DNA of 64,000 bases, from positions 1,674,001-1,738,000 of the forward strand of contig OY727102.1 in NCBI GenBank assembly GCA_963402885.1, in the 5' to 3' direction. Positions 1-12,500 of the stretch are shown piece by piece. Both the position numbers and the translations under genes were made by a program. How positions within the stretch are numbered: position 1 is the stretch's first letter; every line of letters begins with the position of its first letter. The notes under the pieces are model-generated. The model was given only the letters and a program-made list of their open reading frames with translations, searched no databases and was not told where the DNA came from. This stretch comes from Antedon bifida. Lineage: Eukaryota; Echinodermata; Crinoidea; Comatulida; Antedonidae.

Positions 1-459
1 GTATGCTTTGCTAGCTCGCACGTTACCAACAATATATTAATGTAAGAAATCCTCACTCCGGTAAGTTACGCAAGGCTTACGCCGTGTGTGTGAACATATC
101 CCTCATTCAAATTACAGTAACCTTGTATTGGACGATTCCATTATCTAAATTAAAGATGTTTTTATTTCTTCTAATTTAAATTGTCATCAATATCTGCTCA
201 TTAATATTTATCTTTTATGATGTCCACTTCTAGACAATATAATGCCCGACTTATAAAATGCCCGACTTTCAAGTAACTTTTACTTACCACAACTTGAAAG
301 AACGAAATAATGGTTTTGCCCAAAACAGTGAGCACCGTGTCGCGGTAGTTCAAAGGCTTCCTTCAATGTTAAGTGTGGTGGTGTGGACCTCGTACTTTTG
401 CAGGGATTGGGGTTTTTATTTTGGAATTTTCTTGTATTTTTTATGGAAAACTTTTCAAG
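1..459 (+). promoter_or_regulatory. Upstream region and probable 5' UTR of the laminin gene
   Basis: This stretch precedes the chosen start codon. It has no in-frame upstream ATG joined to the coding frame: the ATGs at 258 and 443 are in other frames. No convincing TATA box or initiator was seen, so the transcription start cannot be placed and may lie outside the window. The sequence around 60-105 resembles ends of dispersed repeats elsewhere in the window (compare 7320-7340). Confidence 0.35.
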
Positions 460-535
460 ATGAGAGGGGAACTGACTGTATTCATTCTTTTTCTGTGCTT
501 CAATTTAATTTCCTGCCAACAAAACGACGATGTTG
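460..535 (+). CDS. LAMA1/2-like: Laminin alpha exon 1: signal peptide
   Basis: The exon encodes residues 1-25 plus one base (phase 1). The peptide starts MRGELTV and continues with a hydrophobic core ([10 protein letters not shown]) ending near Ser-Cys at 18-19, a typical secretory signal; cleavage is likely just after residue 19. The donor is GTGAGT at 536. The last base joins exon 2 to make a glycine codon, giving [12 protein letters not shown], which matches the start of the mature laminin alpha LN domain. This match and the signal peptide decide the start. An overlapping longer frame starting at 258 is out of phase and was not used. Confidence 0.9.
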
Positions 536-3500
536 GTGAGTAGGCTATATTACTTTTTGTCTTGATATATAATAATTTGATTTTGACAGTTGAGCCATGC
601 TACACAATATACTGTTCTGTTTATTTGACAAGTTACAATGTAAAAGCATGGACCTATATAGTTATGGGTGCATGGATGGTACAAGTGAGAGTGTAGATGT
701 AAACTTGACAATAGTATTTTCACGTCTCGTAAAATAAAATAAATAAATAAAATGTTTTAGAAATTAATTAATCAAAAAGTGTTTATATATTGAACATATA
801 GGCCTTTATTGTTGTCAATAAATTGTGTTTACTTTCTTTCACAAACTTGAAAACCAACTCATTTTTTAATACAATCTCAATTTATTAGGCCTACATCTGC
901 TTTGATATTAAGGTTTCACTCATTAAATGAAAAACATGTTAAAGGATTTGTGCTGGGCAGAGGGGTTGGGGGGGGGGGGGGAGGGTTCACCCAACCTTGT
1001 TTCATCCATCCATGACTTTTTTTGACACCCATTCCCTAGATTTCACTACAACCCTGAACGTTGATATGTACTGTTCTTTCGTGAATAATAGAGATTTACT
1101 AACTAATACAACTAGAACTACTGTATATTATATTAATATCTACAAACAATAAATGCTCAATATAATAATGCCACATGGTATACGGTTTTAGTAATCTGGA
1201 ATATTTACTTAGAAACTGTAAACTTGGACCATTGTTGTAATACTGGATTTAAATTACTTTAAATCTATTAGTGTTTGATTAAAATTTTAAGCAGAAACCA
1301 ATTATTGATGACTATTAAGTTAGCATGGATTAGCATCAGTTACGCTCAGTAGCTATGAAAACATAACGAAGAGATAATTGTAAGTAGATGTACTTAACTT
1401 TTAAGCATGATCATACTATACACCTATGACCATGGTGTGTACTTTTTTTAACCTTATGTTTATTTTAAAGATATATTGTCCCCCTGAAAAATAATTGTTA
1501 CAATTTTTTTGTTGAAGATGCCATTTTAATGTCAAATAATAGTTATCCACTTTGATGAAAAATTGGATCCAAACAAAATGTATTTACCTGAAAAAAGTGT
1601 ACAATTTAAAGCAAAAATTTGCCAGCCAATGGCTTTTTGGTTGAATTTAAACCATTTATTATGTTATTTTATAAGTAAAAACATTATTTGTTTTCGTTTT
1701 TTTGCGAAAGTGATACACATTATTAAAACTACAAATTATTTTTAGTCTGATTTATTTAATCTTTATTTTGCATGTTTTTGGGGGACAATACATCATTAAG
1801 AAAAATATATTCAATAAATATAATACTTTTAATAGGAAAATATTTACAGTGTATTTGTGTAATAATAAATGACTTTTGTTCCAATTTTAAAGTGGTATCA
1901 TCACCTGCTAAACATCCTTGGATGTGACCTATATACAATGCTCATCTCCTTTTTTAAAAATAGTACATCAGCATATAAAGTGACTATCAGGGATTACTAT
2001 ACAAAAAAACCACAGAATCCATTTCATTATTGTTGGCATTGTTTCATTTGCAAAGTTCCTGGTTTAGCCTTGGCTGCAATAACACTGTCTGTATAGTGTG
2101 TAATTTGAACAAACAGTAATTAAATGGTTAAAACTTTTTCAGATATTTCAGATAAGATCAAGTCATTTTTCCCCTGTGCGATTTCTTTTCATTTTTTTAA
2201 AAAGAGAATTGAATAAAATCAATTTATTTCTTTTTTACTTTTAAGGTAACAAAATAAATATTTAAATATTAATAATAAAGAGGCAAAAACTCTAGGCCTA
2301 ATTAAAATAACACAATTTCAAAGTTTCCCTTCAAAAAAACTTGTGACGGGTAGCCAGTTAAGAAGAAAAAAAGTGTAATCATATTGATGTTATTTTAACA
2401 TGTTGATACAAAACAGGACAATTTTTTATTGAAATTTTTTAATTGTTGTTCTTGCTCGATGTTCTCAAATTGTAGAAAAAATGCACATATATCCTCAATA
2501 TAATTATTTTATAGTGTATAACAAAAAAAATGTTCTAATTCTTGTTAGTATTGTAGTCTATTTTCTTCTTCAAAAATAGTATTTAAAAACCATGTTAAAA
2601 GTTCATACATCTGTGAAAGAATTGTGAACAAATACAATAATTTCATTTTTGAATAGCAATTACTTCACAGGTCTTTACTGTTTAGGTGGGAAGAGATAAT
2701 AACACGTTTTCTAAATTAAATAGTTGATATGAATCTTGAATCTACAACAGGTTTATTCATGTTGACTCAATGGTGTATCTTTCACTGTCAATTTATTTTG
2801 CACGCCCCATTATGCAGTTGAGTTAGCTTATACTTTAGATGTATGCTTCACTGCCAATCCTCCATCGGATCTCTGCTGTTTTGTAGCAAATCACTTGTCT
2901 ATAATCACTCAGTCTTTTCAATAATAAATTCTTTTAATAATGAATACCTTGTAATGAATATGTTAGATGACAAAAGGGCAGACATTTGGAACCATTTGGT
3001 ATTATCACAGAAATGTCACTCCACAAGTTGTTAAACTTTTCTATATTGTTGTGTGATATAGTGTAAATTGGATTACTATATTAATAATTGTTCCTGGTTG
3101 TTGTTGGTGGTGGTATAAACTCTCATAGATACTATGACTTAATATTTGTAATAAAACAATTGGTATTCTGTCTGCAATAAATGCAATTTTTAATGATTTA
3201 TTTAGGGTTAATCCCTTCACGTCTAAAAAATAGGGCCAAACATGCAATTTTGACTCTGATAAATGGGAGGATTTCTTTTAAAGAATCCAGCAATTTCTTG
3301 AAAAAATATAGCCAATCAATAGAAAAAATCCAAAATTTGATAAGGGTGAAAACGTTAAATAAATTCTCATAATTAGCTTTTGATTGTGTTCATTTTGAAA
3401 TACCTGATTTTCAATGAATTTCAGAATCAGTGAAACAGAACAGAATTTACGGACTTACCTTCTCACATGCAATTAAATCCTCAGTTATTGTTTTCTCACA

Positions 3501-6500
3501 CCTCTATCCTTTTGTAATTTTTATATTTTATGACCTACTGATAAAAGTCTGATTTTAAACAATGAATCCAGTGTCCTTGATCGAACAAAGTTTAATACAA
3601 ATTTAGACAATTATAGCTTTGAACAGATTTCAGAGATAGGATTGCCCTGCATCTAGACTACCTATCAATAATTAGCAACCACTTATTCATTTATATAGAA
3701 AGAATGGACATCCTATTATGGGAAGTCTACTGTGTCAATTCTAACAGTATGTTCTGGTTTTTTACGACCTTTTTCCCCCGATGAAAAAATATAAAAAATA
3801 ATTTTGTCACGTACGTAATAGTCATTCACTTTGACAAAAAATGGATCTAAACAATTATTTACCTTCTACTTCTCCTTTTTTTTTATATTTTTGTATGTGC
3901 AAAGGAAGATCATTAGTTCTCTGGCCCTTCATGATAAACTTAAATAAATTTAAATAAAAAAACAGCCATAGTACAATTTCAATATTAATACAGTATATGT
4001 TGATATAAAGTTTGCAGTACACAACCTAATAATGTTAGTTCTGAAAAGAACTGTTGAGTTTCTCGACGTTTCGATCAATATGCTTTGATCGTCCTCAGGA
4101 GTGAAAACCTCCAAACAATATGTAGTATATATCAAATAATAATTTGTTTGAGATGTCACACATTTTTAAACCCAGCAATTTGTTTAGGAAGTAATTTTGG
4201 TTCGGTCGTGCACATTCCATTATTTTCTCATAGCTAGTTTTCTCATCAGTAGCAATGCGATCTTCACTAAGATTACTGCCATAATCCATTTTGTAGAGAC
4301 TGTCCTATGATTCAGATATTCTGCCTATGGTATGTATACTGTATGCTTATCGTTGTTCATCGCTGTATTGTCCTGGTCATGCACTGGCTTATAATTAAAC
4401 TACCATCCAGATTACTTTGCCTCTGAGACTGTGGGAATATACATCAGTCAAACTCTCCATGTCTGCATGTTCATAGCACAAATACAACATTTCACCAAAC
4501 ATTACACCATCCATTATACTATCCTCGGATGCAAAATGTTTTTTACTGGATTTGCCCGTTCTAATGTAGTATGCTTATAGTTACCATAGTTTTTATCAGA
4601 CTTAAATCCACTCAAAAAGTTTTTAAAACAACAAGAATAATCATTCTTGGATCAAAGGTGTACTAAAGAATCACATACATCAGAGTACATAAATGTATTT
4701 TTTGTTCACCATTCAGTGGAGTTTAGACTCTAGTTAATTACACATTGGTTGCATACGTAACAACTAGAATTTAAAACTACAATTCTACCAAAAGTTCAAA
4801 TATAGTGTTTGTATAAGTGAAATCTTGTGAGATGTTCCTTCTACTATTAATGACAGTATTGGTTAATGTACTTTATTAAAAGGAATGACAACCTATATCT
4901 CTAATCACAAAAAAATCCCCTGACCTTGTTGTATAATGATTTTTAAATCTTTTTATAACTTTGAACTGTGAATTGATAATTTCCGATGGTGTGAATAGTA
5001 TTGCCTAGGGCCCTGATTTATAGGATAATCTACCTGAAGTATGAATCCTAACAATCAATTATTTAACTTATAGTTAAATATATTTAAAAAAACTAAAATA
5101 CTAAATAATGAACACTTGTTAGAAAGTCAATGCTGCTTTATTGATAAAAGATAAGGATAGCACAATCGTTATTTATAATATTCTTTGTGAAAAGGAAGGT
5201 TCTCTCGGGAAAATGCTAAATTTGTACAAATACTATCACTATAGAATAATTATAATTAAAAATATGGCATTGTAGTGCATTTGATTTTAAGATTAATCGA
5301 TGCAAATAATTGGTCAATTTCTCTGAAATCCTTTTTTTTAATTCCAAATAATGGGTTTATATAATTTTACAGGCATATGAAAGAAATTCCAAACTAAACC
5401 AAAAACAAAATTGATTTATAAATGGTGAAAAAGATGGAAATCTGTGAAAATGGGTAAATTAAATGTATTCTGCAGAAAATAGAGCAAGGCCTACTAATAG
5501 TGTATATTCCATGTCCAATCTGAGGCTACTGCATAGTGTATTGTACAGTAAATTATATTTTTTTAGTGTATTATTATAAACTAATTTAAAATTAATGTCA
5601 TTGACTTTGGAGCAATTTGGATGTTATAGTAATTGTTTGTATTAATGCCAGAGTTTAAAAATCATTTTTCATCACGAATACAAATTTGTCACAACGAAGG
5701 AGTTCAATCGTAGCGTATGTCCGTGATTATTTTGGTGACCACTGTGTCCTGCGTTCAATTGATACTGGTTTCCCACGCTGTGAACTTAAGGTAATCGGCG
5801 TGAACTTAACACTCAATAATACTGTTGTTCTTTCATTTATCACTAAACCAATTTAATGCAATAAGAAATTGACAAGTTAGTCCAACTGAGCTGTTAATGG
5901 GTGATCAGCAGGTTACCCTCAAGATGTAACCCTTTGGTGCACAGATGAGATATTCTTGTGTTTGAAACACTACAATCAAAAATTGTTTGTTATCTGAATT
6001 TTGAAAGAAAAAATAAACAGCACTTACTTCCAAATTGAGAGATACAAACAGATCCGTATAGAAAAGAAATGGTAACGGTGGTATGTTGTGACTTTTCTAC
6101 CATAAGAAGACACAATTCGGATTGTATTGTATCTTTCACTCTGGAAAGAATTGTCAATTTACCCAGGTAAGTGGCACTCATAGACTATACCATAATCTGG
6201 AATTTTTAAATTTTTTTGTAGAAAATGATACACTAATTTAATCAGTATTGCGAGTTATTAGGGCGTGTTGAGCTGAATGGAATGAGGTGCAATGATCCTG
6301 GTGTTTACAATGCACATTTTGAAAAGAGAAAAATTAATAATTCAATTTTTATATTAAATTTTGTAATTATTTTTCATGATTATTTTCAATTGTCCATATT
6401 TTCCTTTTGTAGCAATGCAGTTCTTAATTTGTTTCTTTTTTTTGGACTCATTGTGGATCATTTATTTCCTTCAGAATCAAACCTTGATTCATAGGAACCA

Positions 6501-9500
6501 CAACTGCCCACACTCTTGTGTGTCATGGATCAATACAATGATTGCTTTAATTTTAAAATTTGATAGAAAAATATTACTTATAAGAAACACCCTTTTAAAC
6601 AAGGTCAATTAATTTGACTGGGTCACGTTTGAAATAATTTATCCTTCATGTTAGAAATTAAATAATCAAGGTTGCAATTGTGTACTGTACTATTTATAGT
6701 ACATTCGTATTGAATACACTGTACTTAAAATTGTAAACTTAAATAGAAGCCTCAATTTCACATTTCACCAATGAAATTCCAGTAAACATTTCTATCTTTG
6801 ACACTGGCAGAAAATATTCTTTTACAACTTCAAAACTTCAAATCCTTTATTGATTGTATTGTTGCAATCAAAGTTTCCCATTTACATTGGTGAACTACTA
6901 CTTACTGGTACTACTTGTTTTAAATAACAATTTTTATGAATTAAAAAAAAGAAAAGAATTCTTTGCAACTAATTATTTTGTGGATACAAACCAAAATATT
7001 ACCTAATAATTAGTAATATTGTACTCGACTGTGTTTACTTGATTTTCTAATAATTACTGTAGCATGTTTACATATTCTTTTCTCTATTTGTAGTTTCCTT
7101 TTTATTTGTATTGAAGTATATTTATTATTTATAAAATGCAGATACCTGTACATATAACTTGTTCTGCATTCAAATGTGTGTGTACATTGGATGTACTTAT
7201 GTACCATCAAAGTTAACATGATACTTGATATTTATAGAGAGCTAACAACACATTAATTTCCTTAGATATAACTCTGATATGATTCGGATCAGCTTAAATC
7301 CATTCTATGCACGCTTAACTCTAGTGCGTGTGAACATAGACCCCATTTACACTTTCGTTTGGGTCCAGGGCCGGTCCTGGGCCGGTCCTGGGCCGGTTGC
7401 AAATATTTACTTTTTAGGCCGGCCCAGAGCGTTTACACTACCGACGCAGATTACTGGTCGTAAATAATTTTATCGGAAGTACCATTGCATGCTGGGATAC
7501 GAAGTACAGTTTGTTTACATTTTTCTCGCTCGATTCGTCAATTCAACTTTCCGCGCGAACCGACCATTTTATATTTATACTGTTGTTGTTTTTTGTCCCG
7601 TCCCGTTAAAAAACAAAATGAACCCCACTGTTTTATATATATATGGCTGTATTTTATGTATATGCGAAACAAGCGGAGGAATACTTTATTGAAAGAAGTC
7701 ACAGATGAGGATAATGAAGAGGAGGTTCATTTTACAAAATATCAACCCAAGTACCTCCTCGTATGTCCAATTGGAACCACGATTTTCAGACATCTTATAA
7801 AAATTGGTACAAATAAATTTAACTACGGAATATAAATGATGAAGAAAACAAATTGTCGCGCGAAAAAGAAGGTATGTACCGAGAATGTCGGATCGTCATA
7901 ACAACCACCTCATAAAAAGGTCAAACGTTGTTCACGGTTCACTGCGTAAGCCGGCCCAAAACGTAAAAGCCGCTCCTGAACCTACCTGGAGAGGTGGCCC
8001 AGATCTGCGTCCGGCCCAGGGCCGGCCTAACTTTTTGGAGTATTTACACTTATCAATTGCCGACCCAGGGCCGACCCAGGGCCGGCCTAAATCGTAAGTG
8101 TAAATGGGGTCTAGATGCAGATACCGGTACCTTTCTTAAGAAAAACCTAAGAAATAGAATTTGTAATCCAACCTTGCTTTGATAATTGATACTGATTTAA
8201 TTTCTTTTACATTCTGCTCAAATGTCAGATCATGGCTAGGTGTAAAGAAAGAGGTTTTCGCTAATAAATATCACTTTTGTGTGTTTCTTTGTCTATGTTG
8301 GTTTGTTTGTTCAGGTACACTTTAATCTATTTTAAGATCTGCTGAGTTGTTTTCAAATGTGTGATATTTCTCATTTCATTAATTTTTAAGTAGGACATGG
8401 ATATGCTTTAGATCTATTGTATGTAGCCTACATTTTAATTGTTGAAGCTCTTTTTTCTTGTGTTTCATTGGGGGCAAGTAGACATCGTGGCTCATGGGTA
8501 CGGTATTTCTAAGATGCCGACATTACTCCAATTGTGTTAGTGTGTAAATTTTGACACACAACAACACAAGTATAATATATAGTTTCTAGCACCATTTCAC
8601 ACATAAAAATACAGTAACTTAAATATATTACTTGTGTTTTTCAGCAATACACAGAATTATTCCATAAAATGACAAGTTGTTGTTAATTGACTGCAAGTGG
8701 GTTTATGATAGCTATCTTAAGTTACTAACGATCCACTGAAGATTTCAGATAAAATAAAATTTAGGTGGCTACAAATAAAGAGACATTGATTGAGACATCA
8801 ATTTTTATTCTCTTTATTTGGAGTTTACCCTATGTTTTATTATTTGTAATCTTATTGTTCTTTAACACTATTTTTGGTATGCATTTTTAGAAAAAAAAAC
8901 AGGCACGGATTTAGGCGGGGCTAAACAGGCTTTAAATCCTGGATCCGACAAAACACATACGTCAGGTTGTTTTATTGTAAGGTAATCATTTTGAAAGTTA
9001 ATTGGATCGTTGCATAGGTGACAAAGATTTCAAACATAATATGGCTTGTGTTTAGATAAATCCACAACTAAACCTTTAATCTTTAAAAAGGGCCAGCAAA
9101 TTTACCCATCAAACATGTAAAGGTACTCATTGTAAACTGATTCAAATTATTATGGACAGGCAATTAAATTAGAAAGTGGTGCTTTAGTATCAAAGTGGTG
9201 TATATTGAGTGCAAACCTTCTGAATATTAAGTTCAAAACAAACATCCTTAAGGGGGCCAATTCAGCTTACCAGCAAGCTACTGGTATTTCAGTCCTCTTA
9301 GGCCTGGAGCTTTACTCACACCACAGAGGTGACATGCCCTATACCTAAGGGCTGGTCAATACAAGGCGTCGTAGGATTTGTTTGGATTGATTTTCATTTA
9401 GAATAATTTGCCCTGACCATTAATTAAAGCTTTAGAAACCACATGAGATTATGAAAATGGACAAGTTTTGTTATGGCATGTTCACGCATTCTCTTTACAA

Positions 9501-12500
9501 TAACCCAATGTTACTGTACTGCCTCACGCTGTCTTGGAGTTAGTTTACTTAACTCCATCGCTGAGATGTTTATTCTATTTACAACTACTTTACTTTAGTG
9601 TTTTAAAAGTTACTGAATTTGTTTTTACAGGTTGGATTAACAAGTGGCCCTAATTAATTAGCATAAGTGATTAATTATCATAATTTTGCAATTTTGTTCA
9701 TATTTGAAAAATTAAGTATTATTAGGCGATAAAATTGATTGATTTTTTTGTGTTTTTTTTTTCAATATCTTAATAAAATACTAGTCAGGCAATGTACAGA
9801 AATTTGAACCATCATCATTCAAAACAGAAATAAAGGGTATAATAGGATGAAGGTCAGGTGACAGTCTTTTGTGTTTTTTAAATTTCAAATTGGTTGTAAA
9901 AAATGATGAACTATGCTTATGTGATGCATTTTATATGTTTTTGTGAACCATGATTTGCAATCTAGGGTAGCCAGGCCTATCAGGTTATCTATTGATCAAA
10001 ATCATGTGCACCCTTAAGTGATGATGTCACATAGAGTGAGAAAACTAAAAGCTTGTTTGTGAGAGGCTAAAACGTGTAAATTATAGAAGCATGTAGTCAC
10101 GAAATACAAACACTCCCCCTCAATCCCCTAACACTGGTCAATAGGTCATGGTCAACATTGTTATGTATGATAAAAATATCTGTAAATTTATTTGAGCTCT
10201 TCAAATTTAACCTGTATTTAGTTACAGAACCTCCCCTTATGCTCTGTTTTTGTGTCAATAGGATTGAAGTCTGTAATTTTGAAATAAAATGTGTAGTTTT
10301 AAATGAATAATAGATTTTAGTTGTTTTTAACTTCTTTAACATTTATGCATGGTTGTTCTTCCCTTGGGCCGTGCACATATAAAAATAATGTCAACAATCA
10401 TTAAATATTAACAGTATTAAAAAAAGTACTTAAAGTTTATGTTTAATCATGGAGGAAAAACCCTCCATGGTTTAATTGATTGTTGAGAAATGGATGAATG
10501 ACTGTTAGATTGTTCCATTCATGTACTTTTGTAATCAATCTTCGGTATAAAGAAAGAGCAACAACCATAGTGGCTGTGATGCGTATTGTTACAAAATTTG
10601 AATTTATGAAGATTTGCATTTTAGATGCATTTTTTATAAAAGACTAAATTGTAGACCTACCTATTACTATGTTTTAAAAAATGATTTTGTTCACATCCTT
10701 TCTTGAATTAGTTCGTTTATAGAATAAATTGGACTGCTTGTTGATTGACTTTAGATTACATTTATATTGTGTGTATCTAACTAACACACAAATGATAACC
10801 TATGAACGACCTCTTTCTAGTTTGGTAAATGGATTCAATAGTATTGCAATGGATACAAATCTATTGTCAAGTTGTTTGGATTTGTTTTTATTTGCCGCTG
10901 TTTTCATTTTAGTTCTTTTTTTTCTCTCCAAAATATATAATCAATAAATGGGCCTGTTTGTATGGAAAATCGTAGTTTTCTTTTAAACCAGCTTGGGTGT
11001 AAGTTTACTTTATAACAAAGGTTGTGTTGCAGCTTATTTTTTACTCATTTTGTGATCATTCATAGTTGCTTTAGTCTAGGTTCAAGATGGTGCTTCGATG
11101 TTAAATTATGATAAAAAGATAAAACGTTCACACCATTTACATACCTTCTGAGGTATAGTTCAAATTGATTCTTCAATTTAATTGCAGCTAACATTGCTCC
11201 AAAAAGCAAAAAAAAACAAACAAAAAACAAAACAATAATGACCATTAAAACAATTTTTATTCCATATTACTTAATTTATTTTTTTATCAAAATGCTTTGC
11301 TTTTGGAGGTAGGGATAGCCAGGATTATAGGTCATATTTTGCAAGTGAGATATTGAGATGAGATCCTGGTTTTTGACAACCCCCTAAGGAGTTCTTAGGC
11401 TAGATAATGACTCATCAATCAAGTTGCCCTCTTCATGCTCATCCTGATAAGAATCTAGCTTTGATTAAAGAATTCCTTTCATAAGGTTCATGATCTAGTA
11501 AAGCTGCAGAAATGGGGATTTAAAATACTCAGCAGCAGCGAATTCCCCACTGCAGTTCAGCGAATTCCCCACTGCAGTTCAGCGAATTCCCCACTGCAGT
11601 TCAGCGAATTCCCCACTGTGGTTCAGCGAATTCCCCACTGCAGTTCAGCGAATTCCCCACTGTAGTTCAGCGAATTCCCCACTACTGCAATTCAGTGAAT
11701 TCCCCACTGCAGTTCAGCGAATTCCCCACTAACTGTAGTTCAGCGAATTCCCCACTGCAGTGAAATCCCCACTCGGGGTCTAGTTAAATTATTTCCAAGT
11801 ACAAAGCTACATTTTATTGCATAAGTGAAATCTAGTGAAAATATTAAAGTCTAATAATTCTCAAAAATTTTTATAATTTAGATTTAGGTAGAAATTTCAG
11901 GTACCATTTATTTTAGACTCCCAAGATTCTGCCAAATATCACTCCTACTAATCACTTTTTAAAAAGATTATATATTGATTCTTTTTGAGACACACATCAT
12001 CAAATGATACATTTCATTCATTCTAAAAATGAAAAAATCTAAATGTCTTGAAAAGATAATGTAGTACCCTATTAACCCCGGTTTCCGGCCATCAACAAAT
12101 AATGCAATTTTAAAGGGTGTTATTGGAATATTAGGTTAGAGATGGAACACAGATGTTGACATTAAAATCTTATTAACATTCTGTAGGTTAGGTTTTTAAT
12201 CATTTTTTTGTGGCAGTTGGAATTTTATCAATATTGATATAGTAGAGTTGTTGCTATATATACCAGAAATCATCATCCTAGGTAATTGGACTGTATGGAT
12301 AGTTCACCAAAGATATAAACACAAGTTATGACCATAGTGCTACAAATATGCTATTTTCAATACACAGGAGTTTATTCATTCATTACTCTGTATTTCTGAC
12401 TTCTTATATCCATAGAATAAACAGTACAAAAACACATACTTAACAGAAGTTTCTCAACCATCTAGACATACACTTAGGTTGACTGTCACTTAAGTATAAA

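Noticed and set aside
258-539. A 93-codon open frame overlapping exon 1
   Set aside because: It is out of phase with the signal peptide and its product looks like nothing known. The ATG at 460 gives a proper leader that joins LN in phase.
10097-10342. 81-codon minus-strand open frame in intron 1
   Set aside because: Low-complexity AT-rich product, no start context and no similarity that I recognise.
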